15,449 bases of DNA from Spirochaetota bacterium (GTDB lineage: Bacteria; Spirochaetota; UBA4802; JAFGJZ01): positions 1 through 15,449 of the forward strand of contig JAEWVL010000119.1 of assembly GCA_023396665.1 (NCBI GenBank), read 5' to 3'. This document shows, piece by piece, positions 1 to 7,714 of the stretch. Below the pieces are notes generated by a model that saw only the letters and a list, made by a program, of their open reading frames with translations, did no database searches and was not told the origin of the DNA. The position numbers and the translations under genes are program-made. Numbering within the stretch: the first letter of the stretch is position 1; every line of letters starts with the position of its first letter.

Positions 1-121
1 CCTTAACATTATGAAAATAGTTTACAGCGGCCGTATTAAACAAAGCCCTTCACAGAAAATTTTTATTAATTAGCCGGTGATTATCTTGCATTTTAACACT
101 GCTTCTTGTTACTATTATTTA

Positions 122-160
122 TGTGAAGTTTATTTACATTTTCTTTACATTTTATTTATA
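122..160 (+). promoter_or_regulatory. Pho-box-like array upstream of pstB
   Basis: TTTACA occurs at 133-138 and 144-149 and TTTATA at 155-160, exactly 11 bp apart; TGTGAA at 122-127 is a degenerate fourth unit in the same phase. PhoB/PhoP-family regulators bind direct hexamer repeats with 11-bp spacing, and the Bacillus-type consensus TT(A/T)A(C/T)A matches these units well. The array lies 73 nt upstream of pstB, and TAGAAT at 159-164 could be the -10 element, so the repeats would cover the -35 region as is usual for activated Pho promoters. Autoregulation by the PhoB encoded downstream is inferred. Further isolated TTAACA/TTTACA hexamers at 3-8, 21-26 and 93-98 are not in phase. Confidence 0.6.
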
Positions 161-232
161 GAATACTGACCGTAACGGCAGAGATAGTATTACATCAGCC
201 GCTGCTCTTACAGAACAAACACGAGGAGACAC

Positions 233-994
233 ATGGAAAACCGGGAAAAAATCAGAGTTGAGAATCTCACTTTTTACTACACTGTAGATCCGGCCATTAA
301 GGATATTTCGCTCACCGCGGAAACACGGTCGGTTCTGGCACTGATCGGACCTTCCGGTTGCGGCAAATCCACTTTTCTGCGCTGCCTGAACAGGATGAAT
401 GACATCATTCCCGGAACCCGTTCGACGGGAAACATCTTTCTCGACGGCAAATCGGTTCTTGGAGACGAATTTGACATTACGGAACTGAGAAAAAAAATCG
501 GCATGGTCTTTCAGAAATCGAATCCCTTTCCAAAATCGATACGTGACAATATCGCATACGGGCTGCGAATAAGCGGCATCAACGATAAACAACTGATAGA
601 AAAAAAAATTGAAGAGAGTCTGAAATCTACCGCATTGTGGAACGAGGTAAAGGATCGACTCGATGACTCGGCACTTGCCCTCTCCGGAGGACAACAGCAG
701 CGTCTGTGTATCGCCAGAACGATAGCGATCGAACCGGAAGTGATTCTCATGGATGAACCGGCATCTGCACTCGACCCCCTGTCGACCCAGAAGATTGAGG
801 AACTTATTCAGGACCTGAAAGAAAAATACACCATTATTATCGTGACACATAACATGCAGCAGGCAGCGCGCGTGAGCGATTATACAGCTTTTTTCTATAT
901 GGGCAGTCTCATTGAAGTCGATAAAACAGAAACAATTTTTACCAATCCACGCAATGAAATGACAGAAAATTACATAACCGGAAAATTCGGTTGA
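233..994 (+). CDS. pstB: Phosphate ABC transporter ATP-binding protein PstB
   Basis: This is the cytoplasmic ATPase of the high-affinity phosphate importer PstSCAB; it also takes part in signalling to PhoR through PhoU. The 253 residues match the usual PstB length. Visible motifs are Walker A GPSGCGKST (39-47), the Q-loop with the PstB-typical VFQKSNPFP (92-100), the signature LSGGQQQR (150-157), Walker B ILMDEP (171-176) and the H-loop THNMQQA (205-211). The ATG is preceded by GAGGAG at 223-228. It is the first gene of a set continuing with phoU, phoB and phoR. The permease genes pstC and pstA and the binding protein pstS are not adjacent, which is unusual because pstB normally follows pstA directly. 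Confidence 0.97.
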   Translation: MENREKIRVENLTFYYTVDPAIKDISLTAETRSVLALIGPSGCGKSTFLRCLNRMNDIIPGTRSTGNIFLDGKSVLGDEFDITELRKKIGMVFQKSNPFPKSIRDNIAYGLRISGINDKQLIEKKIEESLKSTALWNEVKDRLDDSALALSGGQQQRLCIARTIAIEPEVILMDEPASALDPLSTQKIEELIQDLKEKYTIIIVTHNMQQAARVSDYTAFFYMGSLIEVDKTETIFTNPRNEMTENYITGKFG

Positions 995-1013
995 TTTGAA
1001 ATAACATGGCTTC

Positions 1014-1052
1014 ATCAGCACCAGGAATTTTCTATTCATTGAAAATGCTGAT
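1014..1052 (+). other. Intergenic hairpin between pstB and phoU
   Basis: In the 132-nt gap, ATCAGC (1014-1019) pairs with GCTGAT (1047-1052), and the inner arm ATTTTC (1027-1032) pairs with GAAAAT (1041-1046). The loop is 8 nt and there is a 7-nt one-sided bulge at 1020-1026. No T-tract follows, so it is not a standard intrinsic terminator; an mRNA processing or stability element is possible. It could also be chance. Confidence 0.3.
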
Positions 1053-1126
1053 TCTTAGAGGTAAGCATACGTATTGTTCCTCAGAAAACAAGCAGCAACA
1101 ACGCAATTATCGCAAAGGAGTCAAAC

Positions 1127-1786
1127 ATGCAGCAGACGCATTTGGAGATAGAACTCGAAAAAGTTAAAAACAAGATGTTCAAGATGCTCGACCTTTCGAT
1201 CGAATCGATTCAGCGTTCCATCGAGGCACTCAAGAAAATTGATGTCCGTCTCGCGGAAAAAATAATCGAAAACGACAAGTATCTGGATGCACTCGAGATG
1301 GAAATAGACCAGGAATGCATGGTCATTCTGGTCACCAGACAACCTGCCGCCTCTGACATGCGGCTCGTTCTTTCCATTATGAAAATAAATTCCGATCTCG
1401 AACGTATCGGCGATCTGTCCGTCACGATAGCCCGCCAGACAAAGCGAATCGAGGGGCAGGCTTTCATTAAGCCGCTGATCGACATTCCGAGAATGGCAGA
1501 TGTCGCCATCGAGATGCTGAAAGAATCGCTCGAATCGATCACCGCACGCGACGCCGAACGCGCAAAGAAGGTAATAGACAGAGACGAAATTCTCGACGAT
1601 CTGAATGAGCAGATATACCGTGAGCTTTCAACAATCATGGCGGAAAATCCGCGTACGATGAGCCAGGCACTGTGCCTGATCCGTATCGCAAAATCCCTTG
1701 AAAGAATCGGTGATCATGTCACCAATATTGCCGAAAAAGCCATTTTCTACATTGAAGGCTTTGATGTTCGTCATCCAAAATTGTGA
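1127..1786 (+). CDS. phoU: Phosphate-specific transport system accessory protein PhoU
   Basis: PhoU is a cytoplasmic all-helical protein that links the Pst transporter to PhoR and represses the Pho response when phosphate is plentiful. The 219 residues have the expected tandem three-helix architecture. Each half carries an acidic metal-binding motif (E48-x-D50-xxx-D54 and D151-x-D153-xxx-D157) followed by a conserved LERIGD (91-96 and 191-196). The start is supported by AAAGGAG about 7 nt upstream. The gene lies 132 nt after pstB and 15 nt before phoB. Family assignment is secure; its role in this organism is inferred from the family. Confidence 0.96.
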   Translation: MQQTHLEIELEKVKNKMFKMLDLSIESIQRSIEALKKIDVRLAEKIIENDKYLDALEMEIDQECMVILVTRQPAASDMRLVLSIMKINSDLERIGDLSVTIARQTKRIEGQAFIKPLIDIPRMADVAIEMLKESLESITARDAERAKKVIDRDEILDDLNEQIYRELSTIMAENPRTMSQALCLIRIAKSLERIGDHVTNIAEKAIFYIEGFDVRHPKL

Positions 1787-1801
1787 CATAAGGGAACAAC
1801 G

Positions 1802-2500
1802 ATGAAAAAGACCCTCTTTGTCATAGACGACGAACAGGACATACTCGATATCATCAGGATCAACCTCTCATATGACGGCTATCATGTCGCCACATTCAGC
1901 TCGGCTGAAGAGGCGCTTACGGAGTTGAGAAACGGCACTGTGCCGTCTCTGATCGTTCTGGACATCATGATGGAGGGAATGAACGGATATGATTTCTGCA
2001 AACACTTACGGAATACACCGCAATACAGCCGAATTCCCGTTTTATTTCTGTCGGCGAAATCTGACGAGTTCGACAAAGTGCTCGGCCTTGAACTCGGCGG
2101 CGACGATTATCTGACAAAACCATTCAGCGTAAAGGAACTTAACTCACGCATCAAGGCCATACTGCGCCGCAGCGGGACAGTGGAAGAAACCCCGCTTACG
2201 GGTGACAAAAAACTGGTGTATCGCGGTGTCGAGTTGTATCCCGAACAGTTTAAACTTGTCGTAGACGGAAAGGACATGAGTTTGACGAAAACCGAGTTTG
2301 AAATTCTCAATATGTTTTTCGCGAATCCAGGAAAAATCTTCACCCGAGACAATATCATCGACAGCGTCAGGGGTGATAACGTCTATGTCGTCGACCGTAC
2401 AATAGATGTTCACATCATGAATCTCAGAAAAAAACTCGGCCCCTACAAAAATATCATCAAGACTTTCTCCGGTGTCGGCTATGGCTTCAAGAAAGAGTAA
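1802..2500 (+). CDS. phoB: Phosphate regulon response regulator PhoB (OmpR/PhoB family)
   Basis: This is a two-component response regulator that binds DNA when phosphorylated. The receiver domain (about 3-120) has the acidic pair D9/D10, phospho-acceptor D54 in VLDIMM, S84 at the Thr/Ser switch position and K106 in LTKPF. The C-terminal winged helix (about 130-232) has the OmpR-type recognition region VDRTIDVHIMNLRKKL and the terminal GVGYGF hairpin. The start is preceded by AAGGGA. Its position between phoU and a PhoR-type kinase supports the PhoB call. The Pho-box-like repeats upstream of pstB are its likely target. The 3' end overlaps the start of phoR, which suggests translational coupling. 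Confidence 0.93.
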   Translation: MKKTLFVIDDEQDILDIIRINLSYDGYHVATFSSAEEALTELRNGTVPSLIVLDIMMEGMNGYDFCKHLRNTPQYSRIPVLFLSAKSDEFDKVLGLELGGDDYLTKPFSVKELNSRIKAILRRSGTVEETPLTGDKKLVYRGVELYPEQFKLVVDGKDMSLTKTEFEILNMFFANPGKIFTRDNIIDSVRGDNVYVVDRTIDVHIMNLRKKLGPYKNIIKTFSGVGYGFKKE

Positions 2501-4274
2501 GGCAGTCTCACTCTCCTTCTCGCTTCCAGCAATCATCTGGCTCAGTCTGTTAGTTGTCATATCGGGTCTCATGCTTTTATACAGGGAAAGCAGGCTGATC
2601 AACGAGAATTTCATCGAATCCGGACGCTCCGTAATCACCGGAAATACGGCCGTCATCGCATCTATGATTGAACACAAAGCCGTAAACACCGAGACCAAAG
2701 AGATTCTGAACAAAGCGGCTGCATCTACAGGTCTGCACCTTCGCCTGCTCAGTTTTAGCGGTAAAATCATATACGATTCTGAAAAGTCTGTTCCCGATTT
2801 TGCCGTATATACCGACAATCTAAATGAAGAAGAAAACCGCTTGTTTTTCAGCAGAGAAACGCTCACAGCATCCACGAAAACAAGCGGTTTTTCACACAGC
2901 CGATCATCTGCATCAGCAATCACGATTAATTACGCGCTTCGAATGAACAATTATTATTTGCATGCAAGCGATACCATTGACAACCCGCGAAACAGTTTGC
3001 AGGCCATTCGATATTCGTACACACAATGGATGCTCGTTCTTGTAGTCTCGATCATCATCATAAATCTCATGCTGGCGAGTAAAATCGATAAACCGGTCTT
3101 GACGGCTATTAATTTCGCCGATGAAATCGCAAACCGGGATTTTTCGAAAAGAATAACGAAACTGAGTACCACACGAATAGGGAAACTGCAGCGTTCGCTG
3201 AACAATCTTGCGGATGCTCTCGAATCACACATACACGATCTTACCATCGAGCGAAACAAACTGACCCTTGTAATTGAAAACATTACCGACAGTTTATGCA
3301 TGATAAACGCAGACAGCAGGGTAATTGTAACAAACGAGGCTTTCAGAAAAATTTTCGGAATTGTTGAAAGGGCGAACGGCTTACCGAGTTATTTCGAAAT
3401 AATACGCAGCAGCGGACTCAATGACAGCATCAACGAAGCGCTGGAAACAAACAAGAAAATGCACTTCGAACTGCAACTGCAAAACGGAAAAATCTATGAA
3501 ATTGACATCAACCCGATTCATCGCGAAAAACGACATTCCGGTCTGATTGTGATTTTGCACGATATAACCGCAAAAAAACAGGTCGACACGATGAAAACGG
3601 AACTCGTGGGTAATCTCTCACATGAATTGAAGACCCCTATCACAATCGTCAAGGGCTATCTTGAAACCATGCAGCTTCATACGAAAAATCAGACACTTGT
3701 GAAAGAACTTCTCGCAAAATGCATCAGTAATCTCGACCGTCAGACTCATATCATCAATGATATGCTCAAGCTCAACAAACTGGAAACAACGAACGATTTT
3801 GAAACCGAATTCATAACAGTGTCACCACTGCTTGAAAACTGCCTCTCCGTTTTGAGTCCCGGCATTGTTGAAAAAAAAATCCGCATCACACGGGATTACA
3901 TCCCCGAAGAAGAGCAAATCAGGGGAAATTCGTTTCTTGCTGAGCAGGTATTTTTCAACATCATTACCAATGCGATAAATTACAACAAAGAAGGCGGCAC
4001 CATAGCGATATCCACCTATCATGAAGAAAACCGCTCATCAAACGAGTTCTGCTTCACGATCAGTATTGCGGACTCTGGCATTGGCATTCCCAAAGAAAGT
4101 CTGGCACGCATATTCGAACGGTTTTATCGTGTCGACAAGGGACGATCCAGAGCGACAGGGGGAACCGGTCTCGGACTCGCCATCGTTAAACACTCGGTCG
4201 ATTTAATGGGCTGGAAAATAGAGGTTGAATCGGACAGCGAAGGCTCATGTTTTTATATTAAAATTCCTTTATAA
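2481..4274 (+). CDS. phoR: Phosphate regulon sensor histidine kinase PhoR
   Basis: This membrane histidine kinase would phosphorylate PhoB in response to Pst/PhoU status. From the ATG at 2481 it has 597 residues: a TM helix (about 10-34), an extracytoplasmic domain of about 150 residues, a second TM (about 184-200), HAMP (about 201-254), PAS (about 259-365), a HisKA domain with SHELKTP (phospho-acceptor H381), and HATPase_c with N-box NIITNAINYN (493-502), G1 DSGIGIP (531-537) and G2 GGTGLGLA (560-567). A GTG at 2472 is an alternative start adding three residues; neither has a good Shine-Dalgarno site and both overlap phoB (20 or 29 nt), which fits coupled translation. The large extracytoplasmic domain resembles the Gram-positive-type PhoR layout rather than the short E. 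coli one. It ends 4 nt before the stop codon of a convergent gene. Confidence 0.93.
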   Translation: MASRKSKAVSLSFSLPAIIWLSLLVVISGLMLLYRESRLINENFIESGRSVITGNTAVIASMIEHKAVNTETKEILNKAAASTGLHLRLLSFSGKIIYDSEKSVPDFAVYTDNLNEEENRLFFSRETLTASTKTSGFSHSRSSASAITINYALRMNNYYLHASDTIDNPRNSLQAIRYSYTQWMLVLVVSIIIINLMLASKIDKPVLTAINFADEIANRDFSKRITKLSTTRIGKLQRSLNNLADALESHIHDLTIERNKLTLVIENITDSLCMINADSRVIVTNEAFRKIFGIVERANGLPSYFEIIRSSGLNDSINEALETNKKMHFELQLQNGKIYEIDINPIHREKRHSGLIVILHDITAKKQVDTMKTELVGNLSHELKTPITIVKGYLETMQLHTKNQTLVKELLAKCISNLDRQTHIINDMLKLNKLETTNDFETEFITVSPLLENCLSVLSPGIVEKKIRITRDYIPEEEQIRGNSFLAEQVFFNIITNAINYNKEGGTIAISTYHEENRSSNEFCFTISIADSGIGIPKESLARIFERFYRVDKGRSRATGGTGLGLAIVKHSVDLMGWKIEVESDSEGSCFYIKIPL

Positions 4275-4278
4275 TTTT

Positions 4279-5220
4279 TCAACGCACCTTCCACAGTCCG
4301 ACTTTCAGATAGGGAAAGGTCCCAGCGAAGTCGGCGGCCTCGCTCTGTATGAAAATCCGTTTCCATGATCGGGGATGAAATGATTCGTAGTCTTTCTGAG
4401 TAATGCGATGGCAATTGACCGCAGACAGAACGTATCCCCCTGCAATCTGTGCGGCCAGATCAATCAGCTTCGGCATATCACGCTGAACTGAAAAGGACGA
4501 TCCTTTATAACGCGAAAATGTCGGCGGATCGATTATAACCAGATCATAGATACGTTCTTTACGAGCGGCCCTTTTCATATACGAGACCGAGTCGGTTCTG
4601 ACAAAATCACGGTTTGGCGCATCGATACCGTTGACGGCGTAATTTCGCCTGGCGCGCTCAAGAACAACATTTGACAGATCGATATTTTCGGCTGATTTCA
4701 TGCCGTGCTTCAGCGCATGAACAGAAAACAAGGAAGTGTAGGCAAAAAGATTAAGCACCCTCGCACCCGCTCCGCAATCGCCGTAATAGGGGCAAAGGGC
4801 TTCCCTGACGCTTCGCATGTCCATGAACACGCCAGTATTCTGAGCATGCACCAGATCTACACAAGCTTGCATACCATTATGCATAACAGTATACTCTTCG
4901 GGGGGATACGAACCCGCAAGCAGCAGGCTTTTAAAACAATCAGATGTTCCGCCGGACTCCTTCGTACGGTCTTTCAGAAGAACACCTTTCACCTCGAAAG
5001 GGAAAAACCCCTCACGAAGCAGACCGAGAAGCGGATCAATATATCTTTTCGCCTCATTGGCATAATATTGTATGAGCAGCCATTCACCGTAGACATCGAT
5101 TGTCAATCCGGGAAAACGGTCAATTTCGCCGTTTACAATACGCCAGCAGTTATCAGTTTCGGGATTAATTAACGAAAGGCGCTTTTCACGCGCCTTTTCG
5201 AGCAGAAGAAGATATTCCAC
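4279..5220 (-). CDS. Class I SAM-dependent methyltransferase, RlmI/RlmK-like (COG1092 type)
   Basis: It is probably a 23S rRNA cytosine or guanine methyltransferase. In the 313 residues, TGVFMDMR (129-136), SAM-binding motif I NLFAYTSLFSVHA (157-169), acidic D181 and motif IV DPPTFSR (231-237) follow the RlmI family pattern; C270 in AVNC is near the family's catalytic-loop position. The N-terminal part keeps the central domain (RFPGLTIDVYG, 35-44) but lacks a full PUA RNA-binding domain, so it is shorter than the roughly 390-400 residues of RlmI. The start is a GTG with no clear Shine-Dalgarno site, 18 nt after the VOC gene's stop and in the same frame, so translation is probably coupled. Substrate is not determined. 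It converges on phoR with no room for a terminator. Confidence 0.82.
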   Translation of the reverse strand: MEYLLLLEKAREKRLSLINPETDNCWRIVNGEIDRFPGLTIDVYGEWLLIQYYANEAKRYIDPLLGLLREGFFPFEVKGVLLKDRTKESGGTSDCFKSLLLAGSYPPEEYTVMHNGMQACVDLVHAQNTGVFMDMRSVREALCPYYGDCGAGARVLNLFAYTSLFSVHALKHGMKSAENIDLSNVVLERARRNYAVNGIDAPNRDFVRTDSVSYMKRAARKERIYDLVIIDPPTFSRYKGSSFSVQRDMPKLIDLAAQIAGGYVLSAVNCHRITQKDYESFHPRSWKRIFIQSEAADFAGTFPYLKVGLWKVR

Positions 5221-5238
5221 ATTAATTACGCAACAATA

Positions 5239-5607
5239 TCAATTTACAGAAGAGACAAGTGCTATCTTGTTTTTGTCGGGGTCGGTGATGACGATTTTAC
5301 GACCGCTGCGAAGCGAATCCGGACCGGAAACCACCTTGATACCGTATTCATCGATCTGGTCGAGTGCTTCATCAAAATCATCATCGTCTATGGAGAAGGC
5401 GATATAATCCTCATCACGTAGCAGATCAGCAGCCGAAGAATCTTCAATCAAGCGCAACACTATATCACCGACCTGCATCATGGCTTCGTTTGAACCGCTG
5501 TGACGCTCGATAATATCAAAACCGAAAACGTCACGATAAAAGGCTATTGATCTTTCAATATCTGAGACAGTAAAACTGATGCTGTGAAAGCTCTCAATAA
5601 TAATCAT
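5239..5607 (-). CDS. VOC superfamily (glyoxalase/bleomycin-resistance fold) protein
   Basis: This is a small cytoplasmic protein of 122 residues with two beta-alpha-beta-beta-beta modules. The first module starts with FHSISFTVSD and RSIAFYRDVFGF; the second contains YIAFSIDD and ends TDPDKNKIALVS. The ATG at 5605-5607 is chosen because TGAGGAAA lies just upstream; an upstream GTG (5617-5619) would put that site inside the gene. Of the usual four metal ligands, the first His (H8) and the Glu of LRLIE appear present. The third position is Tyr (usually His in HIAF) and the last is Ala (usually Glu in IEL), so glyoxalase I activity is doubtful. It is probably co-transcribed with the methyltransferase gene 18 nt downstream. 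Substrate unknown. Confidence 0.85.
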   Translation of the reverse strand: MIIIESFHSISFTVSDIERSIAFYRDVFGFDIIERHSGSNEAMMQVGDIVLRLIEDSSAADLLRDEDYIAFSIDDDDFDEALDQIDEYGIKVVSGPDSLRSGRKIVITDPDKNKIALVSSVN

Positions 5608-5623
5608 ATATTTCCTCACATTA

Positions 5624-5692
5624 ATAGTATTTCAACCGGGTATCCCCTCAAGGGACATGCCGTAATAGTACTGTTTTGCGCTCACAGTTCAA
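5624..5692 (-). promoter_or_regulatory. Candidate promoter(s) for the VOC-methyltransferase pair
   Basis: Reading the minus strand, TTGAAC (complement of 5687-5692) is followed after 16 nt by TACTAT (complement of 5665-5670). A second pair, TTGAGG (5646-5651) and TACTAT (5624-5629), also has 16-nt spacing and sits closer to the start codon. Both resemble sigma-70 elements with imperfect -35 and -10 boxes. The position downstream of the glmS terminator and upstream of the VOC gene makes a promoter likely here, but the exact one cannot be chosen by eye. Confidence 0.4.
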
Positions 5693-5724
5693 GCAAAAAG
5701 TCAACATTCATGGCAAAGACAGTG

Positions 5725-5756
5725 TACAAAAGAAAAAAAATGAGCCATCGGCCCAT
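5725..5756 (-). terminator. Intrinsic terminator of the glmS operon
   Basis: On the minus strand, a 7-bp stem (ATGGGCC pairing with GGCTCAT, 3-nt loop; plus-strand 5740-5756) is followed at once by eight T residues and more T-rich sequence. One stem pair is G·U on the minus strand but A·C on the plus strand, so the structure forms better in the minus-strand transcript. It lies about 90 nt after the glmS stop codon. Confidence 0.75.
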
Positions 5757-5844
5757 TCTTCCTGAACAAAGCCACAGTACTTTGCCCGCTTATTTTATAA
5801 ACCTTTTTTTCTGTTTACGCGAAATTTCTTTCACCCGGCAAAAA

Positions 5845-7677
5845 TCATTCGACGGTAACGCTTTTTGCAAGATTTCTGGGTTGATCAACATCACAACCCC
5901 GTAATAAGGCGATATAGTAGGCGAGCAACTGCATGGGAATAACTGTCAGCAGGGGGGCAACGATCTTGTCGCTTTCGGGAACCCAGATTACATAATCGGC
6001 AAGATTCTGAATCTCAGTGTCCCCCTCGGTCGCGATAACGATGATCTTTCCACCGCGGGCACGAACCTCCTGTATGTTGGATACGATCTTCGGATATATC
6101 GCATCCTTCAGGGCGATAAATACCACGGGCATATTGTTATCGATCAGCGCTATCGGGCCGTGCTTCATCTCTGCAGCAGGGTAACCCTCAGCATGAATAT
6201 AGGATATCTCCTTCAGTTTTAGAGCACCCTCCAGTGCGACCGGAAAATGGACATCACGCCCCAAATAGATGAAATTCTGCGCTTCACCGAATTCATTCGC
6301 GATCCGCTTGATCTTGTCCACCTGAGAAAAAATGGTTGCGATTCGCCCGGGAACGGCCACCAATTCCTCCAAGGCTCGCAGTCCCTCCTCAAAAGACATA
6401 TCCCCCCGTCTTCCGAAAAGAACGGCAAGCATGATCATCACCGTTACCTGTGAGGTAAACGCCTTTGTCGACGCAACACCGATCTCATGACCGGCATGTA
6501 TATAGACCCCGCCGTCACTCTCGCGGGCAATGGTACTGCCGACGACATTGGTTATCCCCATCACCCGGATGCCCCGCTGTTTTGCCTCGCGCATTGCCGC
6601 AAGCGTATCGGCAGTCTCACCCGACTGGCTCACCACAAAAACAAGGTCTGAGGGATAAAGAATCGGCTTTTTATATCTGAATTCCGAGGCATATTCGACT
6701 TCAACGGGAATGCGTCCGAATTCTTCGATAAGATATTTTCCGATAAGGCTTGCGTGCCACGAAGTACCGCAGGAAATAAACAGTATTCGTTTGACGGATG
6801 CGATATCTTCTTTCGTGAGATTAAGACCGTCTAATCGCACATTGCCGCTCTCGAGCAATACCCTGCCGCGAAATGTATTCGTGATCGTCTCGGTTTGCTC
6901 GAATATTTCCTTGAGCATGAAATGATCATAACCGGCCTTTTCGATACTTGCAAGATCCCACTCTATCGTCTCAACGGCCTTATCGAGAAGAGCTCTTTGT
7001 GCGTTATATATCTCATAGTGATCGGGATACAGATCGATCACCTCTCCGTCTTCCAGATATACAACCTTGCGCGTCTGCTCGATAATCGCGCTTGCATCGG
7101 AAGCGATCATGTTCTCATTGTCGCCGACTCCCATGATGAGGGGACTGCCCTTGCGTGCCGCAATTATTCGCCCCGGAGAATGCCTGGAGACCACCGCGAT
7201 ACCGTATGTCCCCTCAAGCTTGGACAAGGCCTGCAATACTGAATCAAGAAGATCACCGCTTTTTTTGTAATAATATTCTACAAGATGCGCTATCACTTCC
7301 GAATCGGTTTGGGTCCTTATTGTTACGCCGTTGGATTCAAGTATCTGCCTGAGTGAACGGAAGTTCTCGATTATACCGTTATGAATGATCGCTATATCAC
7401 CCGATTCTGACAGATGCGGGTGCGCATTGACATCGGAAGGTTCACCGTGCGTGGCCCAGCGAGTATGGGCGATTCCGGTGGTAAATTCGGACAGATCTTT
7501 GTCTTTTATATAATCTTCAAGTGCGGCAATTTTACCGCATTTTTTTCCGACAAAGAAAGAATCGTTCACAAGAGCGATTCCAGATGAATCGTATCCCCTG
7601 TATTCGAGACGTTTAAGATTTTTCAGAAGAATTTTTGAAGCGCTTTGTCTGCCAGTATAGCCAACTATCCCGCACAT
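5845..7677 (-). CDS. glmS: Glutamine--fructose-6-phosphate aminotransferase (isomerizing) GlmS
   Basis: GlmS makes glucosamine-6-phosphate from fructose-6-phosphate and glutamine, the first step towards UDP-GlcNAc for peptidoglycan and lipopolysaccharide. The 610 residues match the E. coli enzyme (609). It begins MCGIVGYTG with Cys2 as the N-terminal nucleophile of the glutaminase domain, with HTRWATHG and HNGIIEN further in. Two SIS domains follow, with FISCGTSWHA and VSQSGETADT in the first and EGYPAAEMKHGPIALID in the second. The C-terminus NLAKSVTVE carries the catalytic Lys (K605). A GGGGGT sequence precedes the ATG. The gene is third in a minus-strand operon, 37 nt after an unknown exported-protein gene, so no long leader for a glmS ribozyme is present. 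Confidence 0.98.
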   Translation of the reverse strand: MCGIVGYTGRQSASKILLKNLKRLEYRGYDSSGIALVNDSFFVGKKCGKIAALEDYIKDKDLSEFTTGIAHTRWATHGEPSDVNAHPHLSESGDIAIIHNGIIENFRSLRQILESNGVTIRTQTDSEVIAHLVEYYYKKSGDLLDSVLQALSKLEGTYGIAVVSRHSPGRIIAARKGSPLIMGVGDNENMIASDASAIIEQTRKVVYLEDGEVIDLYPDHYEIYNAQRALLDKAVETIEWDLASIEKAGYDHFMLKEIFEQTETITNTFRGRVLLESGNVRLDGLNLTKEDIASVKRILFISCGTSWHASLIGKYLIEEFGRIPVEVEYASEFRYKKPILYPSDLVFVVSQSGETADTLAAMREAKQRGIRVMGITNVVGSTIARESDGGVYIHAGHEIGVASTKAFTSQVTVMIMLAVLFGRRGDMSFEEGLRALEELVAVPGRIATIFSQVDKIKRIANEFGEAQNFIYLGRDVHFPVALEGALKLKEISYIHAEGYPAAEMKHGPIALIDNNMPVVFIALKDAIYPKIVSNIQEVRARGGKIIVIATEGDTEIQNLADYVIWVPESDKIVAPLLTVIPMQLLAYYIALLRGCDVDQPRNLAKSVTVE

Positions 7678-7714
7678 AGTACCCCCATAATTAGAAGGCC
7701 ACTATATGTCCCGA

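Noticed and set aside
1..73. A plus-strand frame open from the window edge to a TAG at 71-73, about 24 codons, as the tail of an upstream gene
   Set aside because: It is too short and has no recognisable end of PstA or any other protein; it is as likely to be chance in AT-rich intergenic DNA.
152..1039. Minus-strand open frame of 295 codons across pstB
   Set aside because: It is antisense to a gene with all ABC ATPase motifs and has no ribosome-binding site or recognisable domain.
2144..2923. Minus-strand open frame of 259 codons across the phoB-phoR junction
   Set aside because: It is antisense to two clear two-component genes and resembles no protein.
7678..7714. glmS ribozyme in front of glmS
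   Set aside because: Only 37 nt separate the upstream gene from glmS, too little for the ribozyme, and the gene is internal to an operon.
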